From: JBCBRD01 sp039819785
Lineage (GTDB): Bacteria > Pseudomonadota > Alphaproteobacteria > Rhizobiales > Hyphomicrobiaceae
Reading direction: 5' to 3'
NCBI GenBank assembly: GCA_039819785.1
Contig: JBCBRH010000006.1
Location: forward strand, 1-64,000
DNA: 64,000 nt
Of this stretch, positions 26,261 to 35,404 are shown in pieces; position 1 is the first letter of the stretch; every line of letters begins with the position of its first letter. The notes under the pieces are model-generated. The model ran no database searches. It had not been told where the DNA came from and was given only the letters and a program-made list of their open reading frames with translations. A program made the position numbers and the translations under genes.

Positions 26261-27789
26261 CCCTTCACTCCTGGATAATCAACAATGAAGCCATACTCGC
26301 CATGGTATCTGTCGGCACGTGAATCGCTCACACCATAGATCCGGTTGATCCGGCCAAAGAACAGCTCCCGCAGCGTGGCGGACGGCGCGTAGTTGTCCGT
26401 CGGTTTCGCCATTTCGCCGTGGGCAGCATGCTTGGCCAGAAACGGCGTCACCAAGATCACGAGTTCGGTTTCGCGGCGGCGATAATCCGTGGACCTGAAC
26501 AGTGCGCCCAGAACAGGCAGCTTGCGCAATCCGGGAAGCCCCTCAGCGCTCTGCCGGGTGTCATCAGACAGCAGCCCCGCCATGGCCAACGTGCCGCCAC
26601 TGGGCATTTCCAGCGTGGTTTCGGCGCGCCGGACTTTCAGGCCGGGAAACGAAAGCCCCTGGACCTGCACAGCGCCTTCGGACGACAATTCACTCACCTC
26701 GGCAGACACCTTCAGCGAGATCCGGCCACGATCCAAAACAATGGGAGAGAACGAGACATTCACACCGAACTCTTTCCACTCCAGCGCAATTCTGTTGTCG
26801 TCGAGCGAAATCGGCACCGGGAACTCACCACCTGCCAGGAACTTGGCCGTCTCGCCGGAAAGGGCGGTCAACGTCGGTTCAGCCAAAGTCTTGACGACAC
26901 CGGCGCGTTCCAGCGCCTGGATCAACGTCGTGATGGACTGGTTATTGGTTGAGAAGGTTTGTTGAAGCGCAGAGCCGCCGGCCACCGCCGGAGCAACAGC
27001 CCCGCCAAACGACAACGCTTTAGGGACAATCGCACCTGTAACGGGAAATGCGTTTTCGATGACCTTGGCGAAAGTAAAATTCCCCGCATTCAAGACAGAA
27101 TTGGGAATATCGACGCCAAGCCGGCGCAACGCATCGCGCTGCATCTCCGCGACCTGGACCTTCAAAAGCACCTGTTCCTTGGCGTCCGTGCCAAGCATGT
27201 TCAGGACGTCTTTTTCAGATTTCACAAACCGGGCAGCCAGGTCACCGGCGCGGTTGGCATCCGCTGGCGAGGACACATAGCCCGACAAGACGACGCTTTT
27301 TCCCATCATCTCGACTTGCACATCAGCCCCCGGCAACAGCCGATGGATCGCGTCCTGCAACGCCGCCAAGTCACGCGTCACGCTGACTTCAAGCTGCAAC
27401 ACCCGCTGGCCGTCAGGGCCGATAAAGAAGGCGTTCGCCTCGCCGAAATCCTTGGCAAGCAAATAGACCTGCGTCGACGTCTGAACGACGGCGTCGACCA
27501 CTTCGGGGTTTGAAACGAGCACGTTTTGCAACTCGACCGGCAATTCGATCAGCATCGATTTATCGACGCCGATCGTGATCTTCTTCCTTACCGGGAAAAC
27601 CGCATCTGCGTCGATTTCCATAAACGAGACGTGGGCAAACGAGCCATCCGCGTGATCGTTTTCGAGGGCACTTCGGCCAGCGGCCAGCGCGACACTCAGA
27701 CTGAGCGCCAGCAGCAGGGCCATGAGACCTAATAGGCCGAAGAGCCCGCCAAGGGCCGGGTGACCGACCCGTCTTGCAACGAGGGACAT
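26257..27789 (-). CDS. cpaC: Tad/Flp pilus secretin CpaC (RcpA)
   Basis: 510 residues. N-terminal hydrophobic signal (LFGLLGLMALLLALSLSVALA). A pilus N-domain (KITIGVDKSMLIELPVELQNVLVSNP, about 70-150), a BON-like segment (VQVEMMGKSVVLSGYVSSPADA), then the type II/III secretin core from about residue 290 with LEPTLTALSGETAKFLAGGEF-like and GGTLAMAGLLSDD regions and the end ILVTPFLAKHA. Forms the outer-membrane channel for Flp pili. Coupled to cpaD; tadG is 558 bp upstream on the same strand. Confidence 0.92.
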   Translation of the reverse strand: MSLVARRVGHPALGGLFGLLGLMALLLALSLSVALAAGRSALENDHADGSFAHVSFMEIDADAVFPVRKKITIGVDKSMLIELPVELQNVLVSNPEVVDAVVQTSTQVYLLAKDFGEANAFFIGPDGQRVLQLEVSVTRDLAALQDAIHRLLPGADVQVEMMGKSVVLSGYVSSPADANRAGDLAARFVKSEKDVLNMLGTDAKEQVLLKVQVAEMQRDALRRLGVDIPNSVLNAGNFTFAKVIENAFPVTGAIVPKALSFGGAVAPAVAGGSALQQTFSTNNQSITTLIQALERAGVVKTLAEPTLTALSGETAKFLAGGEFPVPISLDDNRIALEWKEFGVNVSFSPIVLDRGRISLKVSAEVSELSSEGAVQVQGLSFPGLKVRRAETTLEMPSGGTLAMAGLLSDDTRQSAEGLPGLRKLPVLGALFRSTDYRRRETELVILVTPFLAKHAAHGEMAKPTDNYAPSATLRELFFGRINRIYGVSDSRADRYHGEYGFIVDYPGVKG

Positions 27790-28347
27790 GAGACTTGGAA
27801 CTCCGCATCAACAGGGCAGCGAGTGGCAATGACGCAAACGTAGGAGAGCCAAGCGCGTGCACGCAAAAATTCACGACTGGAACGCGTACACCGGACTGGA
27901 AACAGAACTGAACAACTGAACAGCAGACATGAGTGGCTTACACTCGAATTCCGGCAAACGTGACGGGTTCGGGATTTAAAATCCACCTGTGCAGGTCTGA
28001 ACCTGTTGCAGTATCGCCTTAACGCATAGAAGCGCTCACAGGCCATGCACCGGTTATCCCCGGCAAGCGGCAACACATGCCGCAGCAGAGACTCCACTGG
28101 CAAAAGCATCTAGGTGTCTGTAAAATATAAAAAAATCAGCAAAAGCCCCACAAGCCCCGAACACCCCGGTAGCTCTTTCGACAAACGAAGTGTGGATACT
28201 GCCTATCCCGCGACCGCCATCATGCCACCGCAGACAAACCGAGCCACCTCACCTCCAGCGAGACGAAAGATCGAAGGCGCGCGCCGACTGTGCAGCCGGA
28301 ACCGCCCCGCCGCATTCGCCCACCCCGAAACCACCTGCAACCGGCTC
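27790..28347. other. Intergenic region between tadG and cpaC
   Basis: 558 bp on the path from tadG to cpaC. I see no gene; the plus-strand frame 28114-28422 runs into tadG antisense and lacks a start site. The patch around 28120-28140 is AT-rich (TAAAATATAAAAAAATCAG). The length implies cpaC has its own promoter. Confidence 0.45.
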
Positions 28348-29955
28348 TTAACCCGCAATCCGGACTTCCGAAATCTCACGACCGATATTGCGGAACGATT
28401 GGATCAATGCAGCACCGTTTGAGGCAACAAAAAAGTTGTCCTTGCCCGACGCGCAATCCTTCAGCAAAGCCTGCGTCGTCGGATCATTCTCAAGCCGGAA
28501 CGCGATCGTGTAGATCGTGACACCGTCAGCCTTTGCATTCGCGCAAACCGTCCGGGTCTTGGTATTGAGATCGTTCGTGTAGCCAACCCGCGTGTAGGTC
28601 GTTCCCAGCCGGCCCTTGCTGGCGTACCCATGCGAGGCATAGACAGACTTGTTGGCCGAGCTTTGCGTGTTGTACCAGTTCTCACCATCCGTCATCAGGA
28701 TCATGATTTTCCGATTGTTGCTGTCGCCCTTGCCGCGTCCTTCCCGGAATGGCGCACGGCGCGAAAGGATCCGCCAGCCCCACGCAACACCCTCTTTGAT
28801 GTTGGTGTTGCCCGACGCGCCCATCCGCGAAATGGCCAGCTCGACTTCTGAACGCGTGGCGTTCAGCGGTAACAGTGGCTGCGTGGTGCACATCGAATTC
28901 GGGCCCGATCCTCCAGACCTGTTCTGCCCATAATACTTGCATGTGCGCGCCTGAGCCTCGGAATCTGGAAGACGCACGGTTTGCTCGTTGGTGCAGTTTC
29001 CCCGCCGTGAATAGCTCAAGCAGACCTTTTCATATCGCGGACACTGGCCACCATCGTCATCGAGATAGCTGTTGTTGTAACCTGACCGCGCACTGCCAGC
29101 CTCGCCGGGCTCATCGGGAGCAAACATCGGCACAAACAGCGTCTTACCTATAGAGGCGTCGGGACGACGGTCTTTAACGTCGAGCCCGTTCGGCCGGGCT
29201 TCAACACAGCCACGCCAGCTTTCGCCCACGGCATCAAACAGATCGAGCCGGTTTTTCTGCTCGGCAAAGTTTTCATAATGGGTCGGCCCGGCGCCGATGC
29301 CGTCAATCCAATCAGCGGTTTTGTACTGAGAGCCGACATTTACCGACGCTGCAAACGGGACCACACCGACCATGACGCGGTCGGTGCCTTCGACGCCTGC
29401 GAAAACCGTTTTCGTCAAATCCGTGGCAGCCGTGCGAAGGTCAGCAATGTGCGTGCCCGACATCGATCCCGAATTGTCGAGAACAAGCGCCAGCTCCACC
29501 GTCCCTGACCCCTTGGCGACTGTTGCGCCAACACTGACTTCACGATCAGACCCGATACCAGGGAACAAATCATCGAGCCCCTTGAGCAATGTCGCCTGCC
29601 ACCCTGTCTTGGTCTTGGCCGAGACTTCGCCTGTATTGGAATCAAGTGTCACATCTTCAATCGTCGATTTGGAGTTCTTAAGCCGGTTCGCGGCATAGAA
29701 AGCCTCCGCCCGCGCCTTACCCGTCGTATCCTGATCTTCGTAACCGAGCCTGTCAGACGCTGCCAAGACGGCAGCATCCACGGCGCGCTGATCGCGCATC
29801 TTCTCCGTGACGAGCCGACCGTAGTCGATGGCGATACCCGCCACGAGAGCAAGGGCTGTAAAGCCGATCCCGAAAACGACCGCAGACACACCGCGTTCGT
29901 CACGGCGGAAGCGGGTCATGAAGGAGAAGGTATGGCGAATGGATCGAACCAGCAT
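28348..29955 (-). CDS. tadG: TadG-like pilus assembly protein with von Willebrand A domain
   Basis: 535 residues from ATG 29955 (TAGGGG upstream); an ATG twelve codons on (MTRFRRDERG) is possible. Starts with the TadE/G pattern FRRDERGVSAVVFGIGFTALALVAGIAIDYGRLVTEKMRDQRAVDA, a single membrane helix. A vWA domain follows: VELALVLDNSGSMSGTHIADLR (metal-site DxSxS) near residue 155 and KIMILMTDGENWY near 420, with a long cysteine-bearing insert between (CPRYEKVCLSYSRRGNC). Anchored in the inner membrane with a large periplasmic part. TadG-family proteins belong to Tad pilus loci; cpaC and cpaD follow downstream. Confidence 0.87.
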   Translation of the reverse strand: MLVRSIRHTFSFMTRFRRDERGVSAVVFGIGFTALALVAGIAIDYGRLVTEKMRDQRAVDAAVLAASDRLGYEDQDTTGKARAEAFYAANRLKNSKSTIEDVTLDSNTGEVSAKTKTGWQATLLKGLDDLFPGIGSDREVSVGATVAKGSGTVELALVLDNSGSMSGTHIADLRTAATDLTKTVFAGVEGTDRVMVGVVPFAASVNVGSQYKTADWIDGIGAGPTHYENFAEQKNRLDLFDAVGESWRGCVEARPNGLDVKDRRPDASIGKTLFVPMFAPDEPGEAGSARSGYNNSYLDDDGGQCPRYEKVCLSYSRRGNCTNEQTVRLPDSEAQARTCKYYGQNRSGGSGPNSMCTTQPLLPLNATRSEVELAISRMGASGNTNIKEGVAWGWRILSRRAPFREGRGKGDSNNRKIMILMTDGENWYNTQSSANKSVYASHGYASKGRLGTTYTRVGYTNDLNTKTRTVCANAKADGVTIYTIAFRLENDPTTQALLKDCASGKDNFFVASNGAALIQSFRNIGREISEVRIAG

Positions 29956-30350
29956 GTGTGATGCCCCTAACGGAATGTTAGCAAACACTACGAAATGCGG
30001 TTTTCCTTCTCGTAAAAATCCGACCAAAAATTTTATTCAATTTTGCTGCAGGCAATCGAGCATGTGCCCAATGCACTGCATCCGGCGGTCGACACCGGTC
30101 CCAATGGGCGCAAAGTCGGTAAATGCAGAACGCAAACAAAAGGTTGCCGAACGGGTTGGCAAAGCCTTTCGTGCACCGGTGGCCGAGTGACACTAAGCCA
30201 TGTGACACGAACGAGATCCCAGCCGGAACCATGACTTGCAACGACCACCGCCACAGGTACACAGTAAGGATAGAGACCAGATAAAGCCGATACGAAACAT
30301 TTGGCTCTGACGGCATTCCACAAACAGAAAAAACGAGCGGGTCAAACGCA
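29956..30350. other. Divergent promoter region, tadG / acyl-ACP synthetase
   Basis: About 395 bp between divergent starts. No gene recognised. Must hold promoters for both directions; I cannot assign -35/-10 elements with confidence. Confidence 0.45.
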
Positions 30351-32024
30351 ATGGCTTTGGAACACACTGCACATCGTGATGCGGAACCGATGGAGGCACC
30401 GCACCCCGAGACAGACCCGGTCGAAGCCGTCTACAAAAACATCAACAAAATCTGGACCAACCAGCCACACGACCTCACACTTTTTGAGGCGGTCATGGCC
30501 GCCGCCAAACGTTACGGTTACGACAAAACCGCTGTTGATGATCCCGAACGCAACACCCTCACATATAAGCGGCTCATCCTCGCCAGTCTGATCCTCGGGG
30601 CAAAACTAAAGAAAGGGACACGGCCGGGCGAAGCAATCGGCGTCTTGCTTCCAAATGTCAGCGGACTGGTTGTGACAGTCCTCGGGCTCAATGCGAACGG
30701 TCGCATCCCGGCTCTTTTGAATTTCACCGCTGGCCCACGCAACATTATCTCCGCCGTCCATACAGCACCGACTTCGAAAGTTGTGACATCGAGGCGGTTC
30801 ATTGAAACCGCAAAACTGGCCAACGTGATTGATGCACTGGAAAAAGCACCACTCGCGGATGGGCGCAAAATCGAGATCGTCTACCTGGAGGACGTGCGCG
30901 CGACCATCGGCATTGCTGCCAAGGCCATGGGGTTCGTCAGGTCGCTGCGTGCGGCAAGCTACCACCGGTCAACCGGAATGCGTGCTGAAAAACCAGCCGC
31001 CATCTTGTTTACGTCAGGCACAGAAGGCGCACCAAAGGGCGTTGTTCTGTCGAACCGAAATCTCGTGAGCAATGCTCAGCAGATTATCTCCCACGCAGAT
31101 GGTTTCCTGACCTCCGATGACACAGTGCTTAATCCGCTGCCGATGTTCCATTCGTTCGGGCTGACGGCCGGGACGTTGATGCCGCTGACCCAGGGGATGC
31201 GCGTCATCCTGTATCCAAGTCCCCTGCATTACAGGCAGATCCCGAAACTCATCCGGCAAAAGAAAGCCACGGTCCTGTTTGCCACTGACACCTTCCTACA
31301 AGGCTATGCCCGGGCAGCGGATGCAGACGACCTTGCAACCGTGAGGTTCGTCGTGGCCGGTGCGGAACGCATCAAGGATGAGACCCGCAGGCTTTGGAAT
31401 GCCCTGGGCACGGATATCCAGGAGGGTTATGGCGCCACCGAATGTTCACCCGTCATTGCCTGCAACCTGCCACCCATCAACACGCCCGGTTCCGTCGGCC
31501 CGCTGCTGCCCGGTGTCGAGTACCGGTTGGAGCCAGTCGAAGGCATCGAAGGTGGTGGTCGATTGTTTGTGCGCGGACCAAACGTCATGCTGGGTTACAT
31601 TTTTGCCAACGCCCCAGGCGTCGTGGTGCCACCAAAAGACGGTTGGCATGACACCGGCGACATCGTCGATATCAACGACGGCAAAATCATCATCAAGGGA
31701 CGCGCCAAGCGATTTGCCAAAATCGGCGGTGAAATGGTTTCGCTGGCCGCGGTGGAAGCGCTTGCAGCCGGCCTGTGGCCGGAAGCACAGCACGTCGCGG
31801 TCAACATCCCCGACCCCAAAAAGGGGGAACAGTTGATATTGGCAACCGACAAACAAGACGCCGAACGCAGCAGTCTGGCAGCCTATGCGCGCGAGACAGG
31901 TTTCCCGGATCTTTGGGTACCCCGGGCGCTGATGGTGGTCGGCGCGATCCCGGTTCTAGGCTCCGGCAAAGTCGATCTTCCAGCCACCATAAAGATGGTC
32001 GAGCAATCAAATTCATTGAATTGA
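30351..32024 (+). CDS. AMP-binding acyl-[ACP] synthetase, Aas C-terminal-domain-like
   Basis: 557 residues. Adenylate-forming enzyme: AILFTSGTEGAPKGVVLSNR (ATP P-loop) near residue 222, NPLPMFHSFGLTAGTLMPL, IQEGYGATECSPV near 365, DGWHDTGDIVDINDG near 435, IKGRAKRFAKIGGEMVSL, and the C-terminal GSGKVD. The PMFHSFGLT and AKIGGEMVSL forms match the synthetase half of Aas (2-acyl-GPE acyltransferase/acyl-ACP synthetase). The acyltransferase half and the transporter LplT are absent, so this is a stand-alone activator of fatty acids for phospholipid repair or another acyl user. It has a single-gene context. Substrate is inferred. Confidence 0.85.
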   Translation: MALEHTAHRDAEPMEAPHPETDPVEAVYKNINKIWTNQPHDLTLFEAVMAAAKRYGYDKTAVDDPERNTLTYKRLILASLILGAKLKKGTRPGEAIGVLLPNVSGLVVTVLGLNANGRIPALLNFTAGPRNIISAVHTAPTSKVVTSRRFIETAKLANVIDALEKAPLADGRKIEIVYLEDVRATIGIAAKAMGFVRSLRAASYHRSTGMRAEKPAAILFTSGTEGAPKGVVLSNRNLVSNAQQIISHADGFLTSDDTVLNPLPMFHSFGLTAGTLMPLTQGMRVILYPSPLHYRQIPKLIRQKKATVLFATDTFLQGYARAADADDLATVRFVVAGAERIKDETRRLWNALGTDIQEGYGATECSPVIACNLPPINTPGSVGPLLPGVEYRLEPVEGIEGGGRLFVRGPNVMLGYIFANAPGVVVPPKDGWHDTGDIVDINDGKIIIKGRAKRFAKIGGEMVSLAAVEALAAGLWPEAQHVAVNIPDPKKGEQLILATDKQDAERSSLAAYARETGFPDLWVPRALMVVGAIPVLGSGKVDLPATIKMVEQSNSLN

Positions 32025-32426
32025 TGGACCAAACGCTAGGGCGATTTGCACGGATTGCCCGATCCTGAACCGACTTGGGCCACGTGACCATCTCGGCACC
32101 GGCGAAGCATCTAGACCCAAAACATAGTCGCAGCCTCAATTGAAAAACGTGTCTCCAAAAACACGGACACGTAACACTCGGCGGGCCACAACCAATGGTG
32201 CTTGACGCAACAAGAGCACCAGGGTCATCTGAAGTTTGGCGCGTTCACCGCGCGCACCTGGGGGACGTCGGCACTCACACATTTTGAACCGGATGCTACG
32301 CGGCAAAGCCGTGTCGGCAGAGGTGTCCGCCGAAAGCGCCCAGCTGCATGCCGCATGGCTTGAGTTCGCGAACGCGATAGATGACGTGCACAGTTGAAAC
32401 AGACAGTCGCAATCACAAGGGTCACA
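32025..32426. other. Intergenic region, nothing recognised
   Basis: 402 bp between the synthetase gene and a small membrane protein gene. Open frames are short and without start signals; no hairpin with a T-tail was found. Confidence 0.45.
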
Positions 32427-32687
32427 ATGCTGGCAGCCGATCAGACCACCCAGACACCAGACGTGACCAGTTCAACGGCAGAGGCCGCGCATCTTCGCGC
32501 GCGCCGATCAAAAACCATGTCATGGAGCCGTGCCATAAGGCGCAGCGTGCTAACGATTATCAGCTTTGTTCTAGCCATCGCAGGCATGGCGACACTGATG
32601 CATGCAGGCATTAATCCGCAACTTGAAGCCATCCAACAGGAAGGCTCCTTGCTTGGAACACTAACCAAGCTGGCCACTCAACTCTAG
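32427..32687 (+). CDS. Small single-span membrane protein, unknown function
   Basis: 86 residues from ATG 32427, which has AAGGG seven bases upstream; an in-frame TTG at 32394 is less likely. A polar Thr/Ser/Arg-rich N-terminal part (about 40 residues, HLRARRSKTMSWSRAIRRS) leads into one hydrophobic helix (VLTIISFVLAIAGMATLMHA) and a short C-terminal tail (QEGSLLGTLTKLATQL). The basic side lies before the helix, suggesting the N-terminus is cytoplasmic. No homologue recognised. Lies upstream of bpt on the same strand. Confidence 0.5.
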   Translation: MLAADQTTQTPDVTSSTAEAAHLRARRSKTMSWSRAIRRSVLTIISFVLAIAGMATLMHAGINPQLEAIQQEGSLLGTLTKLATQL

Positions 32688-32925
32688 CGGCCAATTGATG
32701 TAGGTGCCCCTACCGCGGGCAGACCGATCTCTCTGGATTCCTCAATAAAAACACGCCTTGCGGGCGCAACGCGTCGTAAGGCGCGCGCGCAATGCCACGC
32801 CCACATACAAAAATCAGGTCCTTTGCCACGCCCTTGACCGGATGTTCTTGATCCTAAAAGGATTACGTACCTATCATGAGGCAGCTTCAGCCGGGTATCG
32901 CATCTCGCTGCGGGAAAAGGGACAG

Positions 32926-33681
32926 ATGACCGAACAGCAAAAGCACTTTCCCGAGTTTTATGTCACGGCTCCACAACCGTGCCCTTATCTGAAAAACCGC
33001 TTTGAACGTAAGTTGTTCACACATCTCACCCCGGAAAAGCCTCGCGCCTTGATCGATAACCTTCTGAAGGGCGGTTTCCGGCGGTCGCAAAACATCGCCT
33101 ACATGCCCTACTGCGAAGGCTGCCAGGCGTGCGTGTCCGTGCGTGTGGCTGTCGATGAATTCGCTCCCGGTCGTTCAATGCGCCGGCTGCTCGAGAAAAA
33201 TCGCGATCTGGCCGCAACGTGCGTGCCCGCTGTCCCGACGTCTGAACAGTACAGCTTGTTTCGTAACTACATCGACGCCCGCCATTTCGACGGCGGAATG
33301 GCCGATATGACCGTCCTCGACTACGCCATGATGGTCGAAGACAGCGTGATCGACACGTTCGTTACCGAATATCGCGGCAAGCCCGAGTTGCCTCTCGACA
33401 GCTGCGAACAAAGCTGGCCTCTCAAGGCCGCAGCCCTGTGTGATCGGTTGTCTGACGGAATTTCCATGGTTTACAGCTTCTTCGACCCAGAGGAAGACAA
33501 CCGAAGCCTTGGAACCTACATGATCCTCGAACACATCGAGCGCACGCGCAGGCTCGGATTGCCCTACCTGTATCTCGGGTATTGGATCGAGGGCTCAAAG
33601 AAAATGAACTACAAAACACGCTTCCAACCGCAAGAGCACCTCACATCCGAGGGTTGGGTCCGCCGCACAACAACCCCCTGA
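32926..33681 (+). CDS. bpt: Leucyl/arginyl-tRNA--protein transferase (Bpt type)
   Basis: 251 residues from ATG 32926 (GGGAAAAGGGACAG just upstream). ATE N-terminal domain: QPCPYLKNRFERKLFTHLTP and MPYCEGCQACVSVRVAVDEF with the family cysteines (CxxCxxC); C-terminal GNAT-like half: ARHFDGGMADMTVLDYAMMV, YSFFDPEEDNRSLGTYMILE, GLPYLYLGYWIEGSKKMNYK. Transfers leucine or arginine from tRNA to N-terminal Asp/Glu, marking proteins for ClpS-ClpAP degradation. Alphaproteobacterial members may prefer arginine (ate) or leucine (bpt); sequence alone does not settle it. Cytoplasmic. Confidence 0.92.
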   Translation: MTEQQKHFPEFYVTAPQPCPYLKNRFERKLFTHLTPEKPRALIDNLLKGGFRRSQNIAYMPYCEGCQACVSVRVAVDEFAPGRSMRRLLEKNRDLAATCVPAVPTSEQYSLFRNYIDARHFDGGMADMTVLDYAMMVEDSVIDTFVTEYRGKPELPLDSCEQSWPLKAAALCDRLSDGISMVYSFFDPEEDNRSLGTYMILEHIERTRRLGLPYLYLGYWIEGSKKMNYKTRFQPQEHLTSEGWVRRTTTP

Positions 33682-34039
33682 TGACACCAAAGCGGCCGCC
33701 CCAGATCGGCCACCTTAAAACAGCGGCCCCACACAACAGCGGCCCCAGATCGCTTGCACGACGTAGGCTAGAGCCATGACAACCGACGCAGCATGACAAC
33801 CGACGCAGGATGATGACGCCATCACGGCGCATTGATCCCTTGCACCCTATCTCTGAGCACCAGCAAGCAGGTAAATCCTTACCTGAGCGGTCTCTGTCAG
33901 CCAGCGCCAAAAGCCAAAAGCACCATTTTTTGGTCATGCGGGCGAACCATCTCACCTGTAAAACCGTTAACTGAATTGATTGATCATCGCGTCAATCGTG
34001 TTGAAGCCTCCGCGTCCACAACATCGAAAGGGAGGCGAC
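33682..34039. other. Intergenic region with short direct repeats
   Basis: 358 bp before egtB. Contains AGCGGCC(G)CCCCAGATCG-type copies at 33691-33708 and 33738-33752 and a perfect 17-bp tandem further on (separate entry). No gene recognised. Confidence 0.5.
33775..33808. repeat. Perfect 17-bp tandem duplication
   Basis: CATGACAACCGACGCAG occurs at 33775-33791 and again at 33792-33808 without mismatch, in the leader region of egtB. Confidence 0.85.
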
Positions 34040-35404
34040 ATGACCTCGATCCAGTCACCTCTAAACGCTCCATCGAGCCGCGAGACACCGTTCGACCAAA
34101 CAGATAAACCGCTTCGGCAATCATCTGTTTTTGAACGCTTAGCCGACACCCGCCAGTTGTCTCTCGAACTCGCACGCCCCCTGACAGATGAAGATCAGAT
34201 GGTTCAGGCGAGCGATGACGCCAGCCCAACCAAGTGGCATTTGGCGCATACCACTTGGTTCTTCGAAAGCTTCATTCTAAGCGCGCATTTACCCGGCTAC
34301 AAACCGTTTTCAGATGCCTTCGAGTACTGTTTCAACTCCTACTATGAAGCCAAGGGAGACCGTCATCCGCGTGCCTCGCGCGGTCTGCTCACACGGCCAT
34401 CGGCACAAGAGGTACGAAGCTACCGCGCTTACGTGGATGAAGCGCTCAACGAACTTGCTCAGACAAACAAAGCAGCAACGCCGGAACTCCAAAATCTGAT
34501 CGAGCTTGGCATCAACCATGAACAGCAGCATCAAGAACTGCTCCTAACCGACATCCTAGCGCTGTTTGCTTTGCAGCCCCTAAAACCCGCATACGTCGAA
34601 TGTCAAACCAGCCAACCGCCCCCGACAGCGGCTCAATCGACCGCCCTCAAGGGCCAGCATACTCCGTCATCATCCACGAATGTGCGCTTCGACGGAGGCA
34701 TTTACGCGATTGGTCATGAGGGCAGAACCTTCAGCTACGACAACGAGGGTCCACGCCACGACACCTTGCTACGCCCCTTCCGAATGGCCAACAGGCTGAT
34801 CACCAATGCCGAATGGCTCGCGTTCATGTCAGATGGCGGCTATACTGACCACCGACTCTGGCTGGCGGATGGCTGGGCCTGGCTCAAAGCCAACGCAGTG
34901 AATGCACCCGGCTACTGGGAACTGAAGGACGGCGTTTGGCATCAAATGACGCTTCACGGCCTCGTTCAGCCAAACCCGAAAAGTCCTGTCACACACATCA
35001 GCTATTACGAAGCCGATGCGTTCGCAAAATGGGCTGGCGCTCGCTTGCCGACTGAAACTGAGTGGGAAGTGGCAACGAGCAAAGCCCGGCTCTCACAGCC
35101 CAACACATTGGCGACACAGACCTTCGCACCGCAACCCGCACCTGCGCCAAGTGGCGGCTTGATTGATCAGATGTTTGGAGATGTATGGGAATGGACGGTT
35201 AGCCCGTACACACCCTATCCCGGCTATCGCCCCCCCGACGGAGCGGTCGGAGAATACAACGGCAAATTCATGTGCTCGCAGCAGGTCCTGCGGGGCGCTT
35301 CGTGCGCTACGGCACCCAACCATTCGCGACCGACCTATCGCAACTTCTTTTACCCGTACCAGCGTTGGCAATTTATGGGCCTTCGTCTTGCAGAGGATAG
35401 TTAA
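34040..35404 (+). CDS. egtB: Ergothioneine biosynthesis sulfoxide synthase EgtB
   Basis: 454 residues from ATG 34040, with GGGAGGCGAC before it. N-terminal DinB-like iron-binding domain: SPTKWHLAHTTWFFESFIL supplies one His and LGINHEQQHQELLLTDILAL the HxxxHxE pair near residue 160. The C-terminal formylglycine-generating-enzyme-like domain (FSYDNEGPRHDTLLRPFRMA, ARLPTETEWEVA, FGDVWEWTVSPYTPYPGYRP, ATAPNHSRPTYRNFFYP) forms the rest of the active site. Joins trimethylhistidine (hercynine) with a thiol donor (cysteine or gamma-glutamylcysteine) using oxygen. The stop overlaps the egtD start as TAATG. Cytoplasmic. Confidence 0.94.
   Translation: MTSIQSPLNAPSSRETPFDQTDKPLRQSSVFERLADTRQLSLELARPLTDEDQMVQASDDASPTKWHLAHTTWFFESFILSAHLPGYKPFSDAFEYCFNSYYEAKGDRHPRASRGLLTRPSAQEVRSYRAYVDEALNELAQTNKAATPELQNLIELGINHEQQHQELLLTDILALFALQPLKPAYVECQTSQPPPTAAQSTALKGQHTPSSSTNVRFDGGIYAIGHEGRTFSYDNEGPRHDTLLRPFRMANRLITNAEWLAFMSDGGYTDHRLWLADGWAWLKANAVNAPGYWELKDGVWHQMTLHGLVQPNPKSPVTHISYYEADAFAKWAGARLPTETEWEVATSKARLSQPNTLATQTFAPQPAPAPSGGLIDQMFGDVWEWTVSPYTPYPGYRPPDGAVGEYNGKFMCSQQVLRGASCATAPNHSRPTYRNFFYPYQRWQFMGLRLAEDS

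Noticed and set aside
28114..28422. Plus-strand frame between cpaC and tadG
   Set aside because: No start signal; its end is antisense to tadG.
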